From contig OX463845.1 of the NCBI GenBank assembly GCA_949825065.1, positions 23,600,728-23,664,727 on the forward strand: DNA of 64,000 nucleotides, given 5' to 3'. Below, one piece after another: positions 55,511 to 64,000 of the stretch. The position numbers and the translations under genes were made by a program. Position 1 is the stretch's first letter, and each line of letters opens with the position of its first letter. The notes under the pieces were generated by a model. That model searched no databases. It saw nothing but the letters and a program-made list of their open reading frames with translations, and was not told the origin of the DNA. Origin of the DNA: Odontocerum albicorne (lineage: Eukaryota; Arthropoda; Insecta; Trichoptera; Odontoceridae).

Positions 55511-55755
55511 CTACCTCTGTGGCCTAGTTTGCATGTCTTCCAACTCGGAGGTTGCGGGATCGATTCCCTTTGGAACCGATATTTTTTTTTTATAAAAGGG
55601 GTTTTCACTAAAAGCCTATTTATGTTTTTTTGGAAGAGATTGCCACATGTCTGGTTATCACTTAAACGCCGTTCTGGTTGGTTGAAAGAGGTTACTACAT
55701 GGCAATAAACCTGCCAGGTTTTACTTTGTACAATGAAAGTGTATTAAAATACTAA
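55511..55755 (+). mobile_element. SINE, full length
   Basis: CTACCTCTGTGGCCTAGTTT (A box), GTCTTCCAACTCGGAGG, GGGATCGATTCCC (B box), then the family body (GTCTGGTTATCACTTAAACG, TGGCAATAAACCTGCCAGG) and end (CAATGAAAGTGTATTAAAAT). About 245 bp; the segment GGAAGAGATTGCCACATGTC / GAAAGAGGTTACTACATGGC is present twice, so the body carries an internal duplication. Confidence 0.88.
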
Positions 55756-56305
55756 GTACAGTAAATAAAAGTTCTAAAAGGAATCGTCGATCGAATAATA
55801 ATTTTTATATACAACTAAGTCACAGAGCAATAAAATTTCTTTCGAATGACGTATAACCTTTACCATTTTGTTTTACTTTTGGTGCTCATTTTTAAATTTG
55901 AAAAAAAAAACGGACACACCTAATACATTTTTATAAAATTTATTGTTTTTATAAAATTGTAACAAATATCACTTAAATCGCTCTTCAGCAAATATTTTCC
56001 ACTTTTGTTTCGATTCATTCATAAACCAATAAAATAAAATGATTCAAAAATGTATTTCGCTTTCCTTCTTGGTTTCCCTTTGTTAACACTTGTTGAAATT
56101 GTATATTTACTGACAATTTTATGCAAATTTGTTATTGTTACAGTGGTGCTTCTTATTAATGTACATTTGTTGAATATATTTTAAAACTAGCTAAGTATAT
56201 GATTAAGCCCTTTATATACCGCCTTTTTTTTTACAGAAATAGTTATTCTTTAAATAGTATTTAATGTTATGAAGACTATAAAATCCATTAATATCCATGT
56301 TTCAT
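55756..56305. other. AT-rich spacer
   Basis: No gene recognised. Confidence 0.5.
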
Positions 56306-56590
56306 CATCATTAGCACAGTCGACTTTAGTGTTCGATATGGGCCTCCCTTCTCGTCCTCCACTTGTTCCTATCTTGGGTAAATTGTTTCCAGTTGCACCC
56401 AGCCACTTTCTTGATGTCATTCGACCATCTTGCTAGGGGCTTTCCATGATATCGGCCGCCACTCCAACACTTTCTAGATCCACTTACCATCGATAAATCT
56501 GGCAATGTGCAGTTCCACCTTTGAGTGGCAAGCCTCTTAGAGACATGTTTATTCGTCCAAAATTGAAAGTAGTGTATCTCCTGATCCACG
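56306..56590 (-). mobile_element. LINE ORF2 C-terminus (RTE-like)
   Basis: Minus-strand open frame 56589-56326: KHVSKRLATQRWNCTLPDL, GGRYHGKPLARWSNDIKKVA, GCNWKQFTQDRNKWRTRREA. The RW-x-DDI-x-KVAG-x-W-x(4)-QDR-x-WR arrangement is the final block of RTE-type ORF2 proteins. The 3' side ends in ATGATGATG (complement of CATCATCAT at 56303), again a short trinucleotide tail as at 19266. About 80 open codons of a 5'-truncated copy. Confidence 0.75.
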
Positions 56591-57699
56591 TTTAAATTTA
56601 TATTAAAAATAATTCTTTACCAAGAATTATTTTAATGTGCTATTTTAACAAAATTATGAGCAACACCAAAAATATTATTTTACAAAAAAAATAGTTTTTG
56701 ATAAAATTAGAATAATGTATTTGACTGCGTTTTTTAAAGGATTATGAAATTTGAATAAAATAGTCCACCACTGGGCTTATGTCATTTTTATCGACGCTGT
56801 AACGTCCTGGCGCTCTTTATTCCGTCGTATTAACTTTTACTTGTAAAATTTCTTCATGGTATATATACTCGTACATACTCGTATATACCTATTTTTTATA
56901 CGTTTTTCTAGAAAAGAGTCAAGGTCAGAAACCCCCGAGAAATGGCATTAATATTCTTCACGGTCTTTCAATACCCAACACTGAATGTTAAGTATCCAAC
57001 ATATTGCCTTTGAAAGATTTTTTTTCAACAGTTCCCTCGATATAATATTTTGCGTGATCATTAAATATATTTTGTACAATTTGAAATATTTCTGGTTTGT
57101 AAATACGAGTATGTTTGACTAAAAATAAAAACTTATTTTTATTCCGTAAAAAGCATTTTCCACATTTTCGCTCTGCATTATTTTCAAATATTTGTGTTAT
57201 AAAAAATTGTAAAATGAGGCATGTTGTTTTTAATGGGAAAAATATTCTACGAAATTTAATGGACGCAACAAGTCTAAAAGAAAATTAGTTGAGTAAATGC
57301 ATTATATTTTTAATACTGAAATGAGGTTTCTTTAAGCAGTTTTAGATTTGACCTGAATGGACCGGGCTTGAATTAGTAATATTAAAGATTCAATCTATGT
57401 AGAACTTCTTTAACGCAACATTAAGAGATCGCTAAAAGGTGTGTATTTCGAATGCAAGGCCAATCGTTTTTGGAAGCAGGTTTTTTGACACCTCTGGAAT
57501 GAAATCGTACTACGGGTTGCCCCAGGCATACCTGGGATATTGGTTATGGAGATAGTTCGAAGACAGGTTGGACTTGCAATGGAACAGAATGGCCTAGATG
57601 GTGTGAGAAAAAGCCCGATCGACGTTTGCGCCCTTTTTAATGGTTTAATGTTAAATAAAGACCCCTTCACGACTTTTGCAACATCGTTTATCCATTGCA
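56591..57699. other. AT-rich stretch
   Basis: No gene recognised. 57400-57660 is slightly GC-richer and may be part of the LINE fragment that follows. Confidence 0.45.
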
Positions 57700-57865
57700 T
57701 TTTGCTGCCACATTTTATATATAATATGTTATGCTCGTATCATTCATACAGCGCATCTGAGGTTGCTTTCAACACTTTCCATATTATGTACGTCATCCAC
57801 CCAACGTACTTTAGGTCGCTTTCAGTACCAATTAGTTTCTTTCGGGTACCGCTGGATCTGTGAAA
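57700..57865 (-). mobile_element. LINE ORF2 C-terminal fragment
   Basis: Minus strand near 57815-57755: KRPKVRWVDDVHNMESVES. The GRPKxRWxDDV motif is common to the C-terminal end of several non-LTR families. The remainder is too decayed to assign. Confidence 0.45.
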
Positions 57866-58602
57866 CGTCCAAAAGTTGTCTGTTTTGGATATATTTTCCG
57901 TTCAACTTCACTTCAATCGTTTTACTATGACCTTTGAAAATAAATATATTAGATCTTCGTCTCATGAAAATATCGTCATATAATAATATATAGGTAAAGT
58001 ACAAACTATGATATCTCATTTTATGCAACTTGACTAAAGAAAAAAATATGTCTTTGTGCCATTGCAAAACCAGTTTTAATTGTGTTTTTACTCGTTCATG
58101 TAGATTTTTACCCATTTTTGGGCGATTTACAATCTTTTGAGCAAGCAATATTTATGGTATTTTGAGATGCTAACATGTAGTTAAATTGTCAAATTTCGAC
58201 CCTTCGTAACCTTGATAGATTCAAATATGGCCCATGCAGAAAAGAATCTACTATTGTGCTAGCAAATTAAGCCGTTTAATTTTGCTTTGCTGTTAAAGGA
58301 GTCTTCTGAACACTTTTAATAATACAAAGCTTTCATGGCCTCCGACGAAGTTTTCTTCCTACGAGTTTGATGTTTAATCGAAATTACGTCAATCGACGCA
58401 ATGGCTGGCTATCTTAAAGGAATTGAGTGTCTGCCAGTCAACCAGTGACGCAAATAATATTTAAATGTTTTATATCAGATCATTTAGCACATCTAAGTTA
58501 TATAAAATGTATGTATATTTATGTTAACATATTGAATAAATTGTTATTTATAAAATAATCTAAAATATATCCATATTTCGTATTCATTTTAACACGCAAT
58601 TC
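57866..58602. other. AT-rich spacer
   Basis: No gene recognised. Confidence 0.5.
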
Positions 58603-58735
58603 ATTCTATTGTGTTACACATTCGTTGTGTTTAGTACCAGGAGGATGTATTGCCATGTGGCAATCTCTTCCAACCAACCAGAAATATATTATATATTTTA
58701 AAAGGCCCTAAGTAAAAACACGGCTAGAAATATAT
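58603..58735 (-). mobile_element. SINE 3' half (head missing)
   Basis: Minus strand: TTAGGGCCTTTTAAAATATA, TTTCTGGTTGGTTGGAAGAG, ATTGCCACATGGCAATACA, ACACAACGAATGTGTAACAC. The tRNA-like head is absent (5' truncation). Confidence 0.75.
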
Positions 58736-59157
58736 TTTGTACAATTTGAAATATTTAAATACACATTGTGAAAACTATAAGTCTGTAAATATTGAGCTAT
58801 TAATAAAAGCTCATTTTTCCCACGATTGGTTTTATAAGTATTTTCAATATTTTTATTCCGCATTCTTGTTAAATATTTATAAGTAAGGTTTACGTATATT
58901 GTTGGATTCTTTTGCTTTATTTTATTGTAGTCAAGGAGCGTAATATTATACTTTATTGCATGAGCGAATAAAATAATTTCGTTTTTTATTCGTTTTTTTA
59001 ATCAAAGAGTGTCTACAAGTTTACCAAAACAACACCTTTATGGAGAATAAATAATTTTCAAAAGCACAATTTCAGAAAATATTCGGCTTATAAGTAACAA
59101 TGCATGCTTAACCGTTTATATTTTATTCCAATTGTCTATGATTATAATTTCATACAA

Positions 59158-59311
59158 CCACCGTAGTCTAGGTGGTTCTTCTGATCTTCAGACAAGTCTT
59201 TCAACCCAGGGTTTGCGGTTTAATTCCCAGATTTTAATTATTAAGGTTCTAGTCTGGTTTTCACCTAAGGCATATTTAAACATATTTGGAAATTAACCCG
59301 CCAGGTTGTAA
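59158..59311 (+). mobile_element. SINE, 5' part, split by a LINE
   Basis: ACCACCGTAGTCTAGGTGG (A-box region), GTCTTTCAACCCAGGG, TTGCGGTTTAATTCCC (B-box region), CTAGTCTGGTTTTCACCTAA, AACCCGCCAGGTTGTAA. The 3' end resumes at 59748 after an inserted LINE fragment. Confidence 0.8.
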
Positions 59312-59747
59312 ATGCGATATTGCGACGGATATACGATACGCATGGGCGATCACAGACTCACAAAACGCGTTTTGTACTGGGAAGTAGTGGGCAAGCGTAG
59401 AGTTGGTTGACAGAGAAAGCGGTATAAGGACAGTCTGCAAGAGTCGCTGACTTAGTGCGGGGCGCCTGAGGACTGGGAGCAGGTGGCACAGGATCGTGGA
59501 GGACGGAGAGCCACCTGTTCTCGGGTTGATGGCGTCTCAATGACTCGACATGTTAGAAACAGTCAGCGTGCTGCGAACATGCGTCAGCATTGCCAGGCAG
59601 CTCGGTAGGACCCACATGCCTGTAACATCTGCGGAAGGGAGTGCGAATTTGGCATTGGGCTGTTTTCTCACAAAAGAACGCATGATCGTCGTGGAAGACT
59701 AGCTCAAGATTGACGTTAGAGTGGCGAGGGGATCCTCGAATACGACG
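59312..59747 (+). mobile_element. LINE C-terminus with C2H2 finger, inserted in a SINE
   Basis: Plus strand: KRVLYWEVVGKRRVG, a stop, QRKRYKDSLQESLT, a stop, CGAPEDWEQVAQDRGGWRAT, then (frameshifted) CNICGREC-x6-GLFSHKRTHDRRG, a C2H2-like finger at about 59620-59695. This C-terminal arrangement is known from CR1/Jockey-like ORF2 tails. The fragment is bounded by AACCCGCCAGG(T/C)TGTAA at 59295-59311 and 59748-59764, a 17-bp direct repeat with one mismatch. That is a target-site duplication, with the second copy continuing the SINE. Confidence 0.82.
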
Positions 59748-59800
59748 AACCCGCCAGGCTGTAATATGTACACAGTAAAAGTGGTATACTACTAACACTG
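59748..59800 (+). mobile_element. SINE, 3' part, after the LINE
   Basis: AACCCGCCAGGCTGTAATAT, GTACACAGTAAAAGTGGTAT continues the SINE end (consensus GTACTGTATACAACGAAAGTGTAATAC). Confidence 0.75.
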
Positions 59801-60434
59801 ATTATATAAGGTACATTTGAATATGGTAACTTCATTTAAATATATTTTATGAGTTGCATACATCCTTGTATAGCTCCATAACTATCATACAATAAATGTG
59901 GTGATTGGAGTAGGCTCAAAGGTGCAAGGAGATTATTGCTTCCTTTGTGTCTATTTCGAGTCCTGAATTACCCCTTTGTGTCCTAGCGGCTCATTTATCT
60001 CGAACACAAAGCCAGCACTTGCACCCGGTCCCAGCTGGCGCGTGTAAGGTTCATATGTCCATACACCTCTTTGTTCAGGAATTTGATTACGAGCTCAATT
60101 CATTGTCGCGGTGCATCTAAATCTCTTGTTGAATAATTCTTTCTTTTCACAGTTTGAAGATTTCAACAAGACGACACGAGGTCTGACGTTTATGTTGGTA
60201 TTTAACGTCAACATATCTGTCGGGGTCGCGAATTTAGGTCAAATAATTTGTATAGTCAGATTATGCGTAATTTTATATAAGATATGGTTATTGACCCGGA
60301 CCAATTCTTGAAATCATTTTCGTAATGCAGTATTTCGTCGTCTTCAATTTATAACATGACTTATGTGAATTTTGGACTTACCCAATTTTCGGAGAATTAA
60401 ACCCATTTTTCACACTTACCATCACACCATATCT
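59801..60434. other. spacer, partly GC-richer
   Basis: 59890-60110 is GC-richer than average with a short repeated CCTTTGTGTC motif (59941, 59971). No gene recognised. Confidence 0.4.
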
Positions 60435-60930
60435 CTGTCGGGGTAGGCAAATGACAGAGTGTCATACTTAACTAACTCGACACGCACAAACTTCTTCCAT
60501 ATTCATACAACCTCTTCGATTTCTTTGACTTTCTACTTTTCCTTCTTTCGGGATATCATTCTTTCCTTGGTCGTCCTCTCATACGCCTTCCACTCACATC
60601 TACACTGTATATGTGTTTTGTTAGTCTTTATTCATTCGTTCTACATGTCCAAACCATCTCAACTTATTCATCTTACGTAAACATCAGCCTTAAGTTCACA
60701 TTCATCCCTTATCACTTCATTCCATATTCTATGGCAGATGGGACCACATGGACCAATAATAACCATTTGATTTGTATATAGTAGTATCCCAAACTATCTC
60801 AATGTACTCTTATTCATCTTACTTGACACATCAGCCTTACGTTCACATTCATCCCGTATCACTTCATTCCGTATTATATGGCAGATGGGATCATATGGAA
60901 CAATAATAACTATTTGATTTGCATAGTATT
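60435..60930 (-). mobile_element. LINE C-terminus (WFGH family) with internal 147-bp duplication
   Basis: Minus strand copy: TCTGTCGGGGTAGGCAAATG, TTTCGGGATATCATTC, CGCCTTCCACTCACATCTAC, CATGTCCAAACCATCTCAAC. The segment around CAGCCTTAAGTTCACATTCA (about 60684) is repeated with changes about 147 bases on (60832), including TATGGCAGATGGGA. Abuts an oppositely oriented copy at 60935. Confidence 0.65.
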
Positions 60931-60934
60931 TTCT

Positions 60935-61560
60935 TAGATTATGTAAGAGTAGTTAGAAGGGATATTGAATTTTGGTAAGCGATAGGAAATAAAATCAATG
61001 GGGCACTTAAATGTATTTACTCTAATCGAACAATATTCCAATTCGCAAAGATAACGTTTCATAAAAGTATTTAGTTATAACTTTGATGTATGGGAGTGAA
61101 ACGTGGGCGGGGATAATGAACCGAATAAATGTTGTAGAATTGCTTTCAGTGAGACGAATACATGAGGTGGTGATGTATGACATAATACAGCATAAATTAT
61201 TAGGGATGAATGTGAACTTAAGACATATATAGTATATTAAGTAGGATGAAGAACAGCCCATACAGACCATCAGGATAGTTTAGGTATGTTCTTCATCATA
61301 AATGAAGAAATACTGACAAACCAAATATACAATGCATATTCGAGTGGAAGGCGTGGTAGACGAAGATCAAAGAAAGTATGGTTGGATTAAATTAATGGCA
61401 GTTTGAAAGAATACAAACATAAATTTCCGAGTAAACGAAAATGCTGTATGATATAGTATATGGATGTGAAAGAAGCGAAAGTTGTGTGTGGCGATCTAAA
61501 AACATGGCGCTCTTTCCTCTCTGATAACTCCCACAGGGTGAAGGTGTGATGGTGTTTGAT
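60935..61560 (+). mobile_element. LINE C-terminus (WFGH family), plus strand
   Basis: LMYGSETWAGIMNRINVVEL, LSVRRIHEVVMYDIIQHKLL, GMNVNLRH (61087-61230), then degraded WFGH, KYGWIK and the terminal AxxTPTG-like tail. The YGSETW block shows the position just after the reverse transcriptase core. Head to head with the minus copy at 60435. Confidence 0.7.
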
Positions 61561-61862
61561 TTGTATATTATTTCTGCTCTTATGTGGCCGAGCTAACGGG
61601 TTGTGGTTCCTCTTCAGACTCAAAGTTAAGGAAGCGCCAATTAATTTTTCATTTCCTTTGTCATTATTGAGACTATTTTGATTCAAGATTTTAATTTTAC
61701 TTGTTATTTCTTCTATATATTATACTTGTACGAGTAAGGCTGAAAAATATTTATCACGTCTAATGTGCAACTTTTCTAAAGTGAATTAATTTTAAAAATT
61801 AAAAACTTGAAAACATAAATTTTCATAAATCATTGTATGTTAATTTATTTCATCAAACACTG
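61561..61862. other. AT-rich spacer
   Basis: No gene recognised. Confidence 0.5.
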
Positions 61863-61990
61863 TTTATTCCACTTTATGTTGCGGTATAACCCTACCGGTT
61901 TCAAGGTTTTCACCTTGAAGAAGAAGACAAGGATTCTTGTTTGTGCTTCCCTGATGATGAGGTGAAAACCTTGAAATCGGTGTTTGATAA
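61863..61990. repeat. inverted pair of hammerhead-like relics
   Basis: Plus copy: CTGATGA (61951-61957), AGGT-GAAA-ACCT hairpin (61960-61971), GAAA (61973-61976), TCGGTG. Minus copy: GAAACCGGTA (complement at 61893-61902) preceded by the same AAGGTGAAAACCTT hairpin, but with the CUGANGA box lost. Neither has pairing flanks for stem I; degraded relatives of the pair at 8.8-9.1 kb. Confidence 0.45.
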
Positions 61991-63090
61991 AAGCAAATTA
62001 CAATGTCTTTAAACCTCCACAATGTTAATGCCTTAACTATAAACAATATATTCATACATAATTTAATGTGGTACTCCGAATTCAACTAAAAATTATAATT
62101 AGTGGTATTAATTTCTTGTTCAATGTTAATAAAACCATATAATGGGAAGTGACCATTGAAATATAGAAATGTAAATATCGGCTCAGAACAAAAGGTAGAA
62201 ACTTCAAGAAAATCATATCTCAAAACGAGTCTCGGAGGAGACAAGGGACAGAAATAATTTTGATCACGATTCGTTGAATTGTCATGAATGTGTATTTTAG
62301 TAAGTTCCTCGTCGCCTTGGGTTATTGCCAGGCCGCTTATTTTCACAGGCTACGTGCGAGTATTGTCTTCAATTCTTTGACCTGAATTAATAAAAGCCAT
62401 GTTTATGATAACCAAACCCACTTTCGCTGTACAAACTAAATGCGTTTTTTTTTGTGATCTATTTTAGTCGTTTATAAAATTTGTCCTGAATAAAGGAACA
62501 TTTTTATTTTATGTGCTACCAGATCATTCGATGAATGTACTATGCATATAAATAGTATGCACTGTTTCTCATACTTGTAATTATAAACTTTATACAATTT
62601 AGCTTTTCTGTTCTTTTTCACTTCTTGCTGTAGATCTTGGATCGGTTTATTTACGAAAATACTTATTTACGAGTAGAGAACTAGCTGTCACCTTTTTGAA
62701 AACCATCCTGGCATGCGATGTGCTGCGGGGATCTGGTGCATGGCTGCTATTTGTGTGATTTTGTTACCTGCCATCCTATCCACACGATCACGCTAGTACT
62801 GCCTTCTCTTCCTGCTTCATCTGACTATGTTGTTTGAGTTACAAGTTGTCAGGTGCGAGAGTTTCTGAACCTATCTCTTAGATATTTTCCCGCGGTGGTT
62901 CTTAATATTGTCACTCCGATGATTGAAGCGGGTTCTTTGTTCTAGTTGTATCAGTTCTGGTTTCGACATAAGAAGTCATGATTCGCCGAACACAGGTCTT
63001 ATGTGAGTTTGAACTTTACTACCGATGCACACGTGTTAGTTTTTTCATATATCTCTTAGACAACCAGATGTTATATTTCTCATTGTTTTT
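61991..63090. other. AT-rich spacer with a GC-richer centre
   Basis: 62690-62990 is GC-richer (CCTGGCATGCGATGTGCTGC near 62707) and starts just after an ACTAGCTGTCACC sequence at 62681, reminiscent of the CTAGCTGTACCCGG sequence at 46388. No domain recognised. Confidence 0.4.
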
Positions 63091-63283
63091 TATTATACTT
63101 TCCGTTGTGTTCAGAACATTGGGGACTTAATACTAAGTGATTTTTTTAAACTCATAAAACATTGAAGGAAGTATATGTAGAAAAATCTGACTAGGAACAT
63201 GTTATGGGTACTATTGGCAATCGAAAATTATACCCTCTGGTGGAAGACCGACATTCTACCAACGAGGCTACGGAGGTTGTCAT
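63091..63283 (-). mobile_element. SINE, shortened copy
   Basis: Minus strand: AACCTCCGTAGCCTCGTTGG (A box), TCGGTCTTCCACC, then a reduced B-box region, and a 3' part with AACACAACGGAAAGTATAAT. The middle is deleted. Confidence 0.7.
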
Positions 63284-63479
63284 TGTGTTGGTTAAACGTA
63301 TAGTTCACCGGGAAAATAATGAGTACGTATGCGCAAGATTTCGACAAAGGTGTCCATTATGTACTATAAAGCTTTACAAGAAGGTTCTTTGTATCTTTTT
63401 ATTAATAATTATAATTTTGTTTACATACTAGATTTAGAAACCTTTTTATTTCATTACATTATTCAATTAATGTCAACTT

Positions 63480-63815
63480 AACATGAATGTGAACTTAAGG
63501 CTGATGTTTTGAGTAAGATCAAGAAGAGCATGCTGAGATAGTTGGGCAATGTGGAACGAATGAATGAAAAAAGACTATCAAAATAAATATATACTGCAAA
63601 TGTTATTGGGAGGCGTGTGATAAGACCAAAGAAAGTATGGTTGGATAAAGAGAATGATATTATGAAAGAAGAAAACGTAAAAAGTCAGCAATCATAGAAG
63701 TTGTTTGAGAAGATGTATGGATGTGGAAAAGGCTAAGGATTTGTGTCGAGATAGGAAAATCTGGTGATCTGTCCTCTTTGCCTATCCCGACATGGAGATG
63801 ACATGATGATATGTT
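63480..63815 (+). mobile_element. LINE C-terminus (WFGH family)
   Basis: From 63483: MNVNLRLMF, a stop, VRSRRACxDSWAMWNE (frameshifted KMKKSxLRWFGHVE), MKKDYQNKYILQML, QRKYGWIKRMIL, RRCMDVEKAKDLC-R-DRKIW, SVLFAYPDME. Covers the whole C-terminal module with many stops. Confidence 0.65.
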
Positions 63816-64000
63816 TGTAATATGTAATTGTATTGTATATAATTATTCACTTTTATAACTTCATAACGAATTGACTCATATCAATTCGCATTGATCATTA
63901 ATTTTAATTCTAAGTTTGATTTCTAATTATATGGAAATGCAGTATTTGAAAATATGCTCCCGAACAGTTCACCGTCCTGTGGTCGCCGCCCACGCCGCGC
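63816..64000. other. AT-rich spacer with abrupt GC-rich edge
   Basis: The last 40 bases (from 63960) become GC-rich with several CpG sites (GTCGCCGCCCACGCCGCGC). The window ends before their nature can be judged. Confidence 0.5.

Noticed and set aside
59358..59798. Minus-strand frames over the LINE inside the SINE
   Set aside because: The plus strand carries recognisable LINE motifs and the C2H2 finger; the minus frames do not.

Overview
This is a eukaryotic nuclear window, almost certainly from an arthropod and most likely an insect. It is strongly AT-rich, has no long host open reading frame, and is densely packed with mobile-element remains: mariner elements of several subfamilies, non-LTR retrotransposon (LINE) tails of several families, a tRNA-derived SINE family, a hAT element with its 8-bp target duplication, a Helitron helicase fragment, foldback elements, tandem arrays and an (AT)n tract. 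There are no bacterial operons, CRISPR arrays or rRNA genes. A 200-N assembly gap lies at 2191-2390.

Layout. 0-5 kb: a decayed mariner on the minus strand, LINE tails on both sides of the gap, a SINE and a diverged 118-bp tandem repeat. 5-10 kb: mostly empty AT-rich DNA, one SINE, and a head-to-head pair of hammerhead-ribozyme-like motifs at 8.8-9.2 kb. 10.3-11.7 kb: a mariner with one in-frame stop. 12-20 kb: SINEs, a LINE reverse transcriptase fragment, a 1.17-kb hAT element, and two LINE fragments from different families joined head to head. 20-26 kb: a rearranged LINE tail, a 1.1-kb element with about 300-bp inverted arms, a GC-rich block, a full SINE and a 500-bp repeat. 26-36 kb: LINE and SINE fragments, a 683-bp (AT)n tract and a retrotransposon RNase H/CCHC fragment. 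37.3-41.6 kb: three mariners of different types. Two of them interrupt one copy of the 500-bp repeat, and the last (40258-41538) is structurally complete. 42.8-48 kb: a 222-bp foldback element, a GC-rich island, and Helitron remains followed by a 232-bp duplication. 48.1-53.9 kb: three tandem arrays (175, 79 and 62 bp units). Between the first two lies the only convincing host-gene candidate, a Ser/Tyr-rich coding exon at 52251-52416 with a GT donor. 54-64 kb: more LINE and SINE fragments, including a SINE split by a LINE with a 17-bp target duplication.

Functionally this is intergenic or intronic DNA. The only protein likely to be made intact from the visible sequence is the mariner transposase at 40333-41352 (minus). 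The best leads are that intact mariner, the hammerhead-like motifs, the homogeneous 175-bp satellite and the candidate exon. Calls of family and clade rest on motif recognition by eye, not on database searches.
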